Source: Oppiella nova
Lineage: Eukaryota; Arthropoda; Arachnida; Sarcoptiformes; Oppiidae
DNA: 22,015 nt
Assembly: GCA_905397405.1 (NCBI GenBank)
Contig: CAJPVJ010000638.1
Location: 1 to 22,015 of the forward strand
Direction: 5' to 3'
In this document: positions 1 to 12,100 of the stretch, piece after piece
Numbering within the stretch: position 1 is the first letter of the stretch
How the letters are laid out: each line of letters opens with the position of its first letter
The notes under the pieces: model-generated
Databases searched by the model: none
What the model was told of the DNA's origin: nothing
The model's input: only the letters and a program-made list of their open reading frames with translations
Program-made: the position numbers and the translations under genes

Positions 1-35
<35 letters not shown>

Positions 36-42
36 TCTCTAT
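1..42. repeat. CT dinucleotide microsatellite
   Basis: The window opens inside a CT tract interrupted by two A-containing units. It probably continues beyond the window edge. It is a simple repeat with no coding potential. Confidence 0.95.
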
Positions 43-2544
43 CATCTATTTTTGTAATGCATTACAATGTCATATATCTCTGTATTTAGTAATAAAGAAT
101 TATATGGAAAAAAGTTTTCTCAGAAAAGCAAAAGATCCCCAAATCCTATTCGCATGAATAGTGAAATCTTTAGAGAAATCCATTTGCCTTTGAAAGCGAA
201 TCAAAGCATTAAAATTTTTGGCAAAGAATAAAACAATTGAAATAAATTTAAAGTCTATTTTTCAATACAAATGATAATCAAAGAGCATTGGATTTAAAGG
301 ACTTTACGTTGGTTATCGATTCAAGATTTATGATATAAATTATTTTATTTGATTCTGTTAACCAAACATTACTTTGAAATTTGACATTATAAAATAATTA
401 TTTTTTAACTTATTGTTTTTAATATTTTTTAATATTGTCTACATTTTATTTCGCATACAATTATTAAAAATTTGTTATTTAATTCTTATGAATTGTGTGA
501 TACCTTTCTCATACGACCCCGCACTTTTAATACAGATTTGTGTTACCATTATATAGAAAATTTCATTTAAGTTTAGTTTTTATTTTCATATTTTGTTGAA
601 TTAAGTTTAAAAGAAAAATTATAATTTAAAATGTATTTACGGTAATAAAAAATGAAATTATATTTTAAAATTAAATCCAAAAACTAAAAATATTATGCAT
701 TCAACAAATCTCTATTCACATTATTATTCTTAAAGTCAGAAGTAAAAAATTACTTTAAAAATTACAGATTCCTAAATAATATTTGTACGAGTTTCAAATT
801 ATCATCACATGTAGTCATTATTTATTGATTAAAATAAAATATCTCCAAAAACTCCGAAACGAGTGAATTATCTCAACAATCGGTTCATACAAATGCGGAA
901 ATGAAGTCCGAAGAGAATAGTTCCGCACTTTTCCTACACTTCTTTAAGAAAAATATTAGAAATTTTTTATAAACCTTATGTTATATACTGTATAAATATA
1001 ATATTACACACAGAGATGTAAGAGTCGAGAAAATAGATGATAAACACAAATAGTATTCCTTGAATTTACTTCATTTTTACAATCGAAAGGATAATTTCAA
1101 AAACGACTCTCAAATGAAATGCCAAACGTGTTATATAAATAACAAGTAACACAATGTCTAGCGAAAAAAAGTGTGATAATGTCTACTAGAGTTAGAATAA
1201 ACCAGTAGTAAAAAAATTGCTAAATCTAATAAATATATTTGTATTCCTGATGTATTCGTTGTTTCAATATTAATATAATTCTTAGCGTTTTCTAGGTAAT
1301 AATGTATCGTACTATATTATATTTAACTCGAGCTAAAACTTTTGTTATACGAAATGATTTTTGGGAGAGACTTATAAATAATTATATAGCGTTCTTTGAT
1401 AGCTTATTGTGATACCTATATTGTCCACAAGAATTGCCAATTACTGGAATAACTCTCTGGTTAGGGATTGTCGTTATGACCACATCTTATTGTGTTATTA
1501 GCCAAAAGCTATTGAAAGTCTTGTTTTGTGTAATAAAATTGAATAAAATATATATATATTGTAATATATTTCATGTTGTAATATTTATAAATAAATATTA
1601 GTTAATAAAATTCATGTATTTCTATAACATTATAAAAAATAAGAGTTACAATAACTTGTTAGTGAACTTACTCATAGCAAATTCAATGATAATTTAAGAA
1701 CCCTTATTGTAATATTAAATTGAGAATTATTAATCATTTATAATTAATATACACACTATTTTATTATTACCATGACAGTATTCTCATAAAAATAAACTAT
1801 AATGGTATCAATTTTATAATAAATAGTTTATATCTTGAGATGACTGCGAAAATATTGTTTTAACTTTAAAAGTCGCAAATATTCTGGCTTAAAATTGTTA
1901 TAAATGTTTATGAATTTTATTTTGCCATTAAATTTAATTTCGAAAGGCGTTAATCTATATAATCCTATTCACTAAAGAATAAAATAATATTTAAAATTAT
2001 AATTATTTTTGTAAAAATATTGTTAAAGAGAAATGCAAATAGAGTTTGCGAACCAATAATATACAGTATAATGCAATGAATGGTAAACACAAGGAAAGGG
2101 ATTATTTGCAGAATAAATACATTGTTTGATAGAATATATAAAAACGAAAACAGTATTAATACTTTTGAATATTTTGACTGAAAGTCTCGGTATATATAAT
2201 GTTAAATGAATTTTTTTATGTTGAAGTTTGATGAGAGGGAAGGAAGTTATGCCAAACTTGTGTCAAACGTTAAGCTTTAAAAATGCATTAGAATTATAAT
2301 ATGGTTTAGTATTGTTAGAAAAATGATGAGTTAAGGATAGGGAGGGAAGCCGTTTGCACATGTCTTACGGCTTAATTCAATGCATTGAATGTCGTGTAAG
2401 AAAATGAATTAATAAAACACTGGCTAATACTATAGTTTGTGGTAAACCAGGTCTAACTTTTATCACGAGATTGATTGATATTTATGTCTACCATTTGCCA
2501 CATTATTGACCACTTATTCGCTCTGTTTTTTGCTCTCTTTTTAG
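43..2544. other. AT-rich intergenic DNA upstream of 5-HT7
   Basis: No reading frame, RNA gene or recognisable transposon was seen in this 2.5 kb. It is strongly AT-rich with many short A and T runs. The only structured elements noticed are a 16-bp perfect palindrome near 2375 and a long pyrimidine tract ending in TTAG at 2544 that looks like a 3' splice site. The promoter and any untranslated first exon of the downstream receptor gene probably lie here or beyond the left edge, but I could not place them. Confidence 0.6.
2363..2402. promoter_or_regulatory. Imperfect 40-bp palindrome with perfect 16-bp core
   Basis: The core at 2375-2390 (ATTCAATG followed by CATTGAAT) is a perfect palindrome. 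The outer arms also pair: TCTTAC on the left with GTAAGA on the right, separated from the core by short mismatched stretches. The element lies about 490 bp upstream of the 5-HT7 start codon. It could be a dimeric transcription-factor site or a hairpin. No function can be assigned from sequence alone. Confidence 0.35.
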
Positions 2545-2878
2545 ACTAAACTGAATGAATACACGGACTCAGGATAACAGCAAAGAAGAGAAAACCAAAT
2601 CGTTTTTAACGAATGCTTTTGCTATACAATAGTCAAGTGATGTGAGTGTAGTGTCGGGCACTAGAGATCTCTTAACTCAAGCGATTGACGGAAACACCAG
2701 CTTTTATATGATATTAGAAAAGGACAATTAAGTTAATACAGCGTCTATACCACACATAACACACATCAAACACAACAACCATTAGATATGATTAGAAAAA
2801 CTCATAAAAGTGTCGGCAGAGCACCACAACTCGTATCGTCCAGTCGTGCGGTCTGTCCATAAGCCCGCAGACCAGCCA
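2545..2878 (+). other. Probable 5' untranslated exon sequence of 5-HT7
   Basis: A strong 3' splice site (a run of T and C from 2521 ending in TTAG at 2544) precedes this stretch, suggesting that an upstream untranslated exon is spliced here. The segment holds one upstream reading frame starting with ATG at 2555 and ending with TAG at 2632 (25 codons), which could dampen receptor translation. A stop at 2789-2791 is in frame with the receptor, and no in-frame ATG occurs before 2879. Splicing of the leader is inference. Confidence 0.4.
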
Positions 2879-4543
2879 ATGGACGCCACAAACAACTCGT
2901 TTAGTATCACGACCTCACAAATCCTCTCGTGGTGTGTCAACGATACCGGTGCCGCGGACCTCGACAACGCCATACCCACCATCACCGACACCGACACCTA
3001 CGGCGACGCCAACCTAACACTCAGCGAACTCTGCAGTATTGCCACGAATCGGAGCCAAGACTTTGATGAGGATATCATATCTCCGCGTCAGTACATTGTC
3101 TTATAGAGTACTTCCCACGCGATTCGCATCATATGAATGTCATGTTTGTCTGGTTTGCCTTTAGGTCTCGAAGCGCTCTTAGTCGCGTCGTTAGGATTAA
3201 TGATCGTCGCGACTGTCATCGGAAACATTTTAGTTTGCCTTTCAGTAGTATTGGTCCGCAAACTCAGACATCCCTCCAATTACTTACTCGTAAATAGCAT
3301 TTTTAATAATTTACATAATTTTCCACAACCCATGATATTTTCATGTGAATTAACATTTTTTCAAATCAAAGATTTATTGTAATCTTTTTTTGTTGTTCAT
3401 GTCTCTGAAATTTGAATAATTTTGTTTAAATAAATTAGATTATCATCAAATGCTTTTATGTCGGAATAATTTAATAATAGTTTTTTAAAAATATTATTTA
3501 TATTTAACCATCTATTAATATTTTCCAATTCTTACAGTTAAATGTTATTGTTATTATAGTAGTATAGCATTTATGGTTTTCCGAGATTTAAAGGTTAAAA
3601 ACAAATCCAATTTCCTTGCATTTCTGTCATTCATTTTGAGAGACATTAAGAATAATTCTGATTTGAAATAATATCCATAAAGAGTCGGATGCAGTCATCA
3701 AATTTTGACTTATATTTTTGGAAATCAAAACTTTTTCATACTTATATATCACTGGAATATAAGCCAACAATTTTTTATGTAAACACACTTTGCGTCCAAA
3801 ATATAACTATCATATCATCAGAGAAGTCAAAAAAATATTTTATTTAAAGTCTACTTTACTTTTGTTTGTTCTGGAAGTCAATCTTTTTATTGTTTAATAA
3901 AAATGAGATTTTTTTGAGAAAAACATATTTATTTCAGTTAACCATAATATAGACACAAAAATAAAATCAAATAAAATCATGTTTGATATGTAGTGACATG
4001 ATTAATAAAAAAGATTAGTCTAATTAAGTATTAATGCATTATTATGATGGCATACATAGGTATCGCTGGCAATATCTGACTTATGCGTCGCGATTCTGGT
4101 GATGCCGTTAGCCCTTCACTACGAGTTGACGGGCACCTGGAATCTAAGCCCTGGTATATGCGATCTCTGGGTGTCATTTGACGTGACGTGCTGTACCTCA
4201 TCTATCCTTAATCTATGTATGATCTCAATCGGTATGAATTCATGTCATTTTATATTCACAATAAGAAAGAAAGTTGAGAGAGAGAGAGAGAGATCTGTAA
4301 AATATATAGTAATATGCATTGACTGGTATTACGTGTAGTTATAAACAGAGAGATGGAGAGAGTGGAGAGAGAGACTAATTTTCAACACACATCACACCAT
4401 CGGTACAAACATGGGCTCCGGCATCACATCAGTGAATGACAGCTCCTTATTATGTTTTCGCAAATTAGCTCAACAGACATAACAGGCGCACACTTTTGCA
4501 TATACTTGGCCTAAGCTATTGGTGTCGGGGTATTGGGAGCTTA

Positions 4544-4584
<41 letters not shown>

Positions 4585-6380
4585 ATATTCTGTGTGTAAC
4601 GTGAGAGCAGAATAGTTGGTATTTATATTAATTTGTATGATTGGCTCTGACTTTGTCTGACTTTGTCGTTGTACTGATGATATGATTGTATGTATATTTG
4701 AATGCATGGATCAGATCGTTATCTGGCGATCACAAAGCCGCTGACATATGGCGTGCGGCGGACAGCGAAACGCATTTTGTCATTCATCGGCGCCGTATGG
4801 GTGGCCAGTGTTCTCATAAGTATCCCCCCATTGCTGGTGTTGGGCAATGAGCACGGCGTGGAGGGCCAGGCCACGTGCCAAGTGAGCCAAAACATTGGTT
4901 ACCAGCTGTACGCCACTTTGTCTGCCTTTTACATTCCCCTCACAGTCATGATTGTCGTGTATTACAAGATATATTTAGCGGCCAAAAGAGTGGTCGAAGC
5001 GGAACAGAGAGATCAGAGGCCGAGTACGGCTACGCCACACACCCCGCAGTTACCACTATTGAAATGTCAGCAAAACTCGGCCGACAATCACATGGGGAAA
5101 GTGGAGTCAAACCACGTCTGGACGCGAATCAAAGGATGCGATTGTTATGAAAATACTCAGAAAACGGAAACAATAGCTATAAACGCAGACCAGTTCTCAG
5201 TGTCCAAGACATCGAGACAAACAAATGGCATGTCTAGCACCGGAAGTGCTACGACAACACCACTCACGCAGCCATCGCAACCATCGCAGACATCATCATT
5301 AAAGCCGGGACTCGACGCCCAAACCAAGCGCTCCTCAGACTCGTCGACAATCAATACATCGAGTCATGCATTCAAACGACGGACGAGTAATGCATTGCGA
5401 GAGCGAAAGGCATCGTTTACTTTAGGTTAGCGATTGGCCATCATTTCTACATTATTATCTCATTTTAACACATAATACCGTTCCCTATAATACGAGTGCT
5501 CTTCTCGCGCTCTACTTATCGCCAAAGTTATGCCGTATTTAGTATTCACTCACTTTTCAATAAAACCTTTTGTATAGATATTATATAAGAGTATAGTTAT
5601 AGCATATATAAGAGAATGAGAATAACATGCAGTAATACCAGAGTATCGTGTATTATATTATTACATATTATATTATATTATATTCAGAATCTGATCATTC
5701 AATCTCACACTAAACCCATATATTTTCCATGCATTTGTTTCAGGAGTCATAATGACTGCATTCACTGTTTGCTGGTATGAATCCAATGAAAATGACAATC
5801 AAATTGCACACAATATACTCAACTAATTGAATGCTTCAAAATAGGTTACCCTTCTTCCTACTGGCGCTGTTGAGTCCCTTCTCTGTCGTACAAATTCCTC
5901 GTTTCGTTACGAGCACTACATTATGGTTGGGTTACGCCAACTCCGTGAGTAGATCACTAGTACTTCCACCATCTAATTACCTCCACATACCAGTCCTCTA
6001 TGATTAACGTCTTCTTTATGAATTGCGGACTAAATTCCAGTCAAATAATTCATTTTTCATATTTATTTCCTATCCATTAGATGTTGAACCCAATAATTTA
6101 CGTAACATTTCATCAAGACTTTCGTCGAGCGTTCAAATATCTCCTGTGCCTCCAGTGCGCGACAATGGGCTCCCGGCTCCGGCAGGAGGCCTACCAGAGC
6201 CAGTACGGCACCGAAAGGGGTCACTTCGTGGCCAATGAGTTCGGCGCCACTCCTGCCGAGAGCTTTACAGACAATAAAAATATGATTCACTTTCGTGAGG
6301 AGCGTCGGAGTACTACCGGCCTCTGCAGTAGCGTTGAGATCACGTCCAGGGATCGGATGGAGAACGAGGCAACCCTTTGA
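2879..6380 (+). CDS. 5-HT7: 5-HT7-type serotonin receptor (class A GPCR), 7 coding exons
   Basis: Coding exons are 2879-3086, 3165-3289, 4060-4231, 4715-5425, 5744-5774, 5845-5944 and 6081-6380. All junctions are GT-AG and the phases agree, giving 548 aa. The N-terminus carries four N-glycosylation sequons (NNS, NDT, NLT, NRS). Visible GPCR landmarks are N90 (1.50), D118 (2.50), C145 and C223 (disulfide pair), amine-binding D152 (3.32), DRY at 169-171, W197, P243, the CWLPFF motif around W416 and NPIIY at 452-456. C472 and C475 are likely palmitoylated. The third intracellular loop is about 140 aa, Ser/Thr-rich, and ends in an RKAS site suited to PKA. Residue 5.42 is Ala, as I recall for Drosophila 5-HT7. 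The family couples to Gs and raises cAMP at the neuronal plasma membrane. Family is near certain. The exon 1 donor is the least certain junction. The ATG at 2879 is the first after an in-frame stop. Confidence 0.9.
4276..4293 (+). repeat. GA microsatellite in 5-HT7 intron 3
   Basis: An uninterrupted GA run lies 45 bp into the third intron of the receptor gene, on the coding strand. Confidence 0.9.
4346..4374 (+). repeat. Interrupted GA tract in 5-HT7 intron 3
   Basis: GA repeats broken by two TG interruptions, in the same intron and orientation as the two neighbouring GA tracts. Confidence 0.85.
4544..4584 (+). repeat. Long GA microsatellite in 5-HT7 intron 3
   Basis: A roughly 40-bp GA tract with one AAA interruption lies 130 bp upstream of the exon 4 acceptor. 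On the opposite strand it encodes a meaningless Ser-Leu run, so no protein is called there. Confidence 0.92.
5744..5774 (+). CDS. 5-HT7: 31-nt microexon of the 5-HT7 gene (TM6)
   Basis: This tiny exon encodes GVIMTAFTVCW of transmembrane helix 6. It completes a Gly codon begun in the preceding exon and supplies two bases of the toggle-switch Trp codon, finished in the next exon. It lies between a 318-nt and a 70-nt intron. The 5' flank is a good acceptor (TTTGTTTCAG) and the donor is GTATGA. Skipping it would shift the frame, because 31 is not a multiple of three, and would remove the core of TM6. Confidence 0.88.
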
Positions 6381-6475
6381 TGTCTTCTCACTTTTGCTAT
6401 AAATTCTATACATTTTTTCAAATTATAGATTAAAATTATATGACACTTTCCTCTCGAAGTTTAAATTTGGTTACG

Positions 6476-6481
6476 AATAAA
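6476..6481 (+). terminator. Polyadenylation signal AATAAA of 5-HT7
   Basis: A canonical AATAAA lies 96 bp after the receptor stop codon and is the first one downstream. This implies a short 3' untranslated region. Confidence 0.55.
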
Positions 6482-6545
6482 AGGTTCACAAAAAAATTAA
6501 TACTAAAAACTAACCGATTTATCATTGATTTACTCAAATCTATTG

Positions 6546-7644
6546 CAGGGATTTCCAAATGTTTTTCGGTTTTTCTCTCATACATTACTGAACACTATAT
6601 ATAATATATGAGATATATTCTCGCAGTTATTCATTACTTTTTTATTCTGATTCTGATTCCAATTCATTCAACAATTCCTGCAATCGTTTATTATATATGT
6701 GTCGAGAATTTGCGAAACTTTGGATTCTCTTTAAACGAAACAATTTTTTTATATTAAATTTTTTGAAAAAAATATTTGCCAAAATCACACACACATTACA
6801 CATACAGTATATTTTCAAAGGATTCTGTTGATTCTGAAACTGATTCAATCAAAAGTGAATATTCTATTACCTTGTTTTTCATTTGAGACAAACGTTTGCG
6901 AATTTAAATCATTTTCCACGCAAATTTAAACAATAGTATTAAATATTTTTGATGTAACAAAATATATATCGAGAACTGAGTCTACAATGTCATTGAAATA
7001 TTATACAGTATTGTTATATTTCAATAATAATTTAAAATTCTATTAATACGTGAATTGTATAGTATTTCTAAAGGATTAGTCGATTCAGATAAGAGTCTAT
7101 TTATCTTATAATAAAACAATTTGCTGAATGGACTCTTTGTTAGCGCTATAAAAATATTTTTACTAAAAACTTTCAATTATATAATAGTATTGTATATATA
7201 TTTTTATTTTGTATTTTTGTTTACGTTAAGTTTCGTCGGCTTTCTAAGTTATCTATTACTGTAAAAAGCAATAAAATAGTGAAATATGATTACATTTGTC
7301 CAAAAGATTCCCAAAGTTTATTGAATTAAGAATTTTGAAAAGTCGTGCCAATTGTTCACATTATCACTAAATCACTGTTTTTTATTTGACTCAAATTATA
7401 TAACAATTGATTTAAAACCTAATTATACAAACAACATTTAGTAAATATAGTTTGATTTATATATTCATGTTTTATTTGATACGAAACCCCGAAACACAGA
7501 ATAATAACCTAAATGTTTGACAATAAAAATAATTTCATTTATTTATGACCAGTTAATTTGAGTTAATTAATCAAAAGTAAGATACGATCAGAAATAAAAG
7601 CTTTCGATTGACTCAAAATATGATCAGTTGTTTGGAAATCCCTG
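6546..7644. mobile_element. Candidate non-autonomous hAT-like element
   Basis: The ends at 6546 and 7644 are exact 14-bp inverted copies of CAGGGATTTCCAAA, after which they diverge. A CAGGG start with short terminal inverted repeats is typical of hAT DNA transposons. The 1.1-kb interior is very AT-rich and has no recognisable transposase. The longest frame (6642-6848, minus, 68 codons) shows no domain I know. The expected 8-bp target duplication is not evident: ATCTATTG on the left against GGATTGTG on the right. The copy is therefore old, the ends are misplaced, or the similarity is chance. Confidence 0.35.
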
Positions 7645-9071
7645 GGATTGTGGTAATGATGTCATCTAATAAATTGCATAAATGTAAGTGCTTTGGCACC
7701 ACCATCTACTACTCCAACAGTACTCTGTATTGTAGACCACATACTCTTTCTCAGTCTCTCCTTATAACTCATTTGTGCATTTGAGCCAAAACTCAATGAT
7801 AATAACAATTAATAATTTATTGTTCTTCTACTCAAAGCTGTTACTAATACTACCGGTTATACAAAAACTTTTAGATAAAAACAATATATTAATAACTGTT
7901 GTTATAAATAATTACACAATTGTTATAAATATAAACTCTAATTTATATGAAAAATACAAAAACTACCGTTACTTTAGACGCGCCGATAAAACATGTCATT
8001 ACAATTGATTTTTATTGAAATTTTGTCAAAAAAAGTTGCATTTTATTGAATATGTTTTTTCTCCTCCTCATTATAAATGAAATATTATTAAATATTTGTT
8101 CATAAGTCAAATGCAGGGTATCATACGATTTGCCTTTCATATCAGCACTCAATTAGTTTGCATTTCTGCTCTCTCTTAACAATCAAATTATCATTAAGTC
8201 ATTCAAACTCTTCCTCCGATTCCTCATACAATCGTTCAGACGATCGCATCTGAAGTTTGAGTTCAAACACAGGCACACAATATATATAAAACTCTTTTGG
8301 ATCTCTTGTGCGACAATTTGAACGAACCTCTCGAATACAACACCGAATCCCTCGAGAATCTCGAAAAATATTAATTCCTTTTCTGAATCGCTTAACAAAA
8401 ACCTATTTTCTAAATACAATTCCGTAATCAATAGTCATATTCAGTGGGAAAACATTTTAAAATTCTTATAATTATTAATGGTTTTGAGTTCGCTGTCAAA
8501 CACCCACAGCTAATACTTACAAGAAGTTAGATAACAAAAACACAACTAACAATATAAATTCATGCAAATCCTAACCATATTTTCTATTAGATTATTCAAA
8601 AATACAGGATTTCTATTAGGATGGAGAATAATATTTGCCCTCAAATTGAGACTATCTATCGATCCGATGTTGGCTCCAAAACCCAGAGCTTTTGGGTTAA
8701 GACGTGAACCCCTCTTGCGTTTCATTCACTGTTATATACATTTCGTATACAGTCTTAGAGACACAAAATTCTAGTCATAATTCAAAGAACTGAATGCTAT
8801 TTAAATAAATAAATAAATAAAATCTTTATTCCTTATAATTCTCATTGAGTTCTGAACCGAATTCTGATATTAAAAGAAATTTCAATAAAATCTATATATT
8901 TTCCAAATGCAAACGAAATGAAAGTGTTTTATGAAAACAATTGTATTAAAAAACAACAAAATAATAACTTCAATCAATAAAACTTTTATTTATTATCAAT
9001 TTATAATAAAAAAATAATTAAACGTGTGATAAAAATACGCCAAATTATAAATATTTGTAAAACAATTCATT
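7645..9071. other. AT-rich spacer between convergent genes
   Basis: No gene is supported here. A few frames of 70-82 codons occur (7775-8008 plus, 8183-8431 minus, 8562-8774 plus) but have no recognisable domain, no splice context and an AT-driven composition. An (AAAT)n tract lies at 8801-8822. Confidence 0.6.
8801..8822. repeat. AAAT tetranucleotide microsatellite
   Basis: About five tandem copies of the tetranucleotide AAAT in the spacer downstream of both flanking genes. Confidence 0.9.
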
Positions 9072-9077
9072 TTTATT
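9072..9077 (-). terminator. Polyadenylation signal AATAAA of TMEM41A-like gene
   Basis: On the minus strand AATAAA lies about 83 bp beyond the TAG stop at 9160-9162, a usual distance for a short 3' untranslated region. Confidence 0.5.
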
Positions 9078-9159
9078 ATTAGATTTTAAATTAATTTGTT
9101 GTCTAATAATTATAAAAATATATAATTTAATAAAAATTTGAAAAATAACTATAAGTAGA

Positions 9160-12100
9160 CTAATTGGTGTTTTGTTTGTCATTAAGTTTAACTTTTTTCC
9201 TAAACAAAAATCCCGGCAAAAGTGCTACCATTGCGATGGCAATGAGTTTCAAAACAGTGGTCGTGTCGAGCACTTCGTCCAATGACTTCAATTGTGAGAT
9301 CAAACAACCCGTTTGGACGCAAATGAAATTATATGGCATTAGACCTATGCATCAAAAACAACACAAAAGTTAATCCAAAAAAGCAAACATACGTTTCGTA
9401 AGCAAATTATTATCTCAACAATTGTCTCACCGATGAAGACGGATATGAAGAACAGATGAATGGGTATATCGATGATCGGCGACGCGATGTTGAGAAACCA
9501 ATTGGGACTCATCGGGAAGAGGCGGAGGAAGAGGAGGCCGTATATGAGTTGCGAGCGATTCTCATGGACTTTGTGTCGCAAGTATTGAATACGTGTTGGA
9601 AAATACTTAACGATATAAACCTTTCCGGAAACGGCGGACAATGTGTAACAAAGGGAAGCGCCGATTGCTGTCAAAAGACAACATAACGGGAAACCCAACC
9701 AAACGTTATAGAGAGCGCCGGCCAATAGGTTCTGTTGCGGTAAACCCATGCAAACAAACAAAATGATAGAAATTAGCCTCACTTTTGAGTGAAACAAAAG
9801 TCAAACAAATAGCGTGCGATATATGCTCAGGGTCTGACCAGGAATAGTGATCCGGGTATGGCAAACGTCTGCTTGAACACATAGGCCGAGCAGAATAACA
9901 CGAAAACATATGTGGAGTTCAGTTGACTGTAAGCCAGTAATAGACTCGAGAGTTGTTTCAATTGATTCAGACTATTGGGAAATCGCAGGGAATCCGATTC
10001 GCTTCAATCATTTTGAATACAATATAACAAAATAAAAATCAATACATTTTTCATTTAGGTTTAGATCAAACATTTTGATAACAACTTAAAAAATCAAACT
10101 CTAGTTTTGAAATATCGACTCAATATGTACTGTATGTATATACAGGGGAAAAAAGCTATTATCAAAATAGTCTTCAATGCACTTTATTCTACACTACATT
10201 ACGGGTACAGTGTATACAGAATATACAGAATATTATATAAAATATATGCCTTTCGTATAGAAAACAATATGTGAGCGAAAAAAATCAATTTAATAAAAAT
10301 AGTGTGAAAAGTGATTTAAATACACAGAAGGAAAGTCTTATTTGAAAATACGAAAATAAAATCATATAATTAAGAGACACTTCATATTTCCTCGCTTTTC
10401 GTCGAAAAATAATAAAATCTTTATTTAATATTTCGCTCACAAAATGCCACTCCATTGTAAAGTTAGACTACTTTTGACAAATGATTATATGTTATAGTTT
10501 TGAAAGTTATTAAATGTTTTGAATTGTTATAAGAATTCATTTCTTTTAAAGGCAAAAATGAAACAAAAAAGTCTTTTTACGAGTGAATGGCAGTGAATGT
10601 TAAGACTTACGGTATATTTATAACTATTAATATCTCTATAATAATGCAAATTAATTAATTGGTGTGCATTCAAAAGTAATTTAAATGACAATTTTGTTGT
10701 AACAGATATTTTCAATCACTAAATGTTGGCTACATTTGAAGCCATTATTAAAATGTAATTAATGATAGAAACCAAACGCTCTCTCAATAAGTTTGGTTTA
10801 ATACAAATCCCAATAATTATCTCAATTTTTTCAGCTTTTAGTCGCTTTAATAATAGACTAATCAATAGCTTTTAGACGTTTCGTTTCGCATCTCTTTATA
10901 AATGAATGGTTTTGACTAAAGATTAACTCAAAATAATTGATTTCAGTTTAAATGACAAAAAGCGATGTCTTTAAAGGTTACGGCAAATACTAATGACTTA
11001 ACAATCAATTGCTTCAAACACTGTCATAGGCTTAAGACAATTGATATGTCCTCATGTATCGCACGGTAATCGATCTTAATTTTCCGTACATTCTTATGCT
11101 ATAAATACTACAAAACACATAATCAAAGTTATTTATTTCAATATAATTACAAACAAGAGTTTATACCATGAGCCAAAATCGAAACTTCATTATTTATGTT
11201 CACATTTTTCTAATCTTTTTTAAGTCTTTGTCAATTATCAATAATTAAATATACAGTTCTTTATTATTCTGTTTAATTATTATAAGTTTTATTTTTGTAT
11301 AAAAGTATTCACGTATTTGATACGAGAATATCGTTTGTCGCTAAAGGCTTAGCAAAATACAATAGCATTCAACGCTTATATTCATTAAAAATATTTTTCG
11401 ACACAATATATGATGAATGAACTTATGGTTGAATAAAGTCTTAATAATCCAATCAATTATTTCTTTCATGAATCAAGCATTCAGTATTGCATACAATCTC
11501 TCCCCATAATTCTCAACGCATATACACTCCCAATACTAATGAAATGAATGCTTATACCATGGTACTTGATATTGAAAATGCACTCATTATCTCATTAAAT
11601 TCATATCAAATTAGTTGTATAATTACACTTTATTGCTTACACGACGAGATGTTTAATTCCTAATTTAAATTAATTTCTCGCATTTAGTTTAATATTTAAA
11701 TTAATGGTTCACTCATTGAGCCAAAGAGTAGGCATTCATTCGTGAATCCAAATCAAAACACAAATTCAAGTCTACAGCAAAAAAACTGAACATTTTTTTC
11801 TGGTCTCAAATTTTAGAGACAAAATAAATGGAAAATAGGCTTTTAATGCAATTCTGGATTCATCGAAATGTCTCGTAATATATAGCGAAATGTTTGTTTG
11901 ATTTGTTTTTTAAATCTCCTTTTCCTTACTGTATAGCCAAACAAACACACAATATTTGTCTACACTTTTTTCACTTGTTTTCTACTTTTTCTTCAGATGT
12001 CATCTCGTCTTTCAAAATGTCATTTCAATAGCAATTGGAAAATATATGTACAGTAATGTCAGTACACTTTTCATGGCATTACGACTGAAAAAATGCATTA

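Noticed and set aside
2810-2878. N-terminal extension of 5-HT7 from a GTG at 2810
   Set aside because: This is a nuclear animal gene, so a GTG start is not expected. The ATG at 2879 is the first in-frame start after the stop at 2789.
3091-3096. GTACAT as the donor of 5-HT7 intron 1
   Set aside because: Using it leaves the wrong phase for exon 2. The donor at 3087 gives the correct frame into transmembrane segment 1.
8183-8774. Frames of 82 codons (minus, 8183-8431) and 70 codons (plus, 8562-8774) in the intergenic spacer
   Set aside because: No known motif, splice context or coding-like composition. Frames of this length are unsurprising.
10143-10156. CAGGGGAAAAAAGC as a possible second hAT-type end
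   Set aside because: No inverted partner was found nearby.
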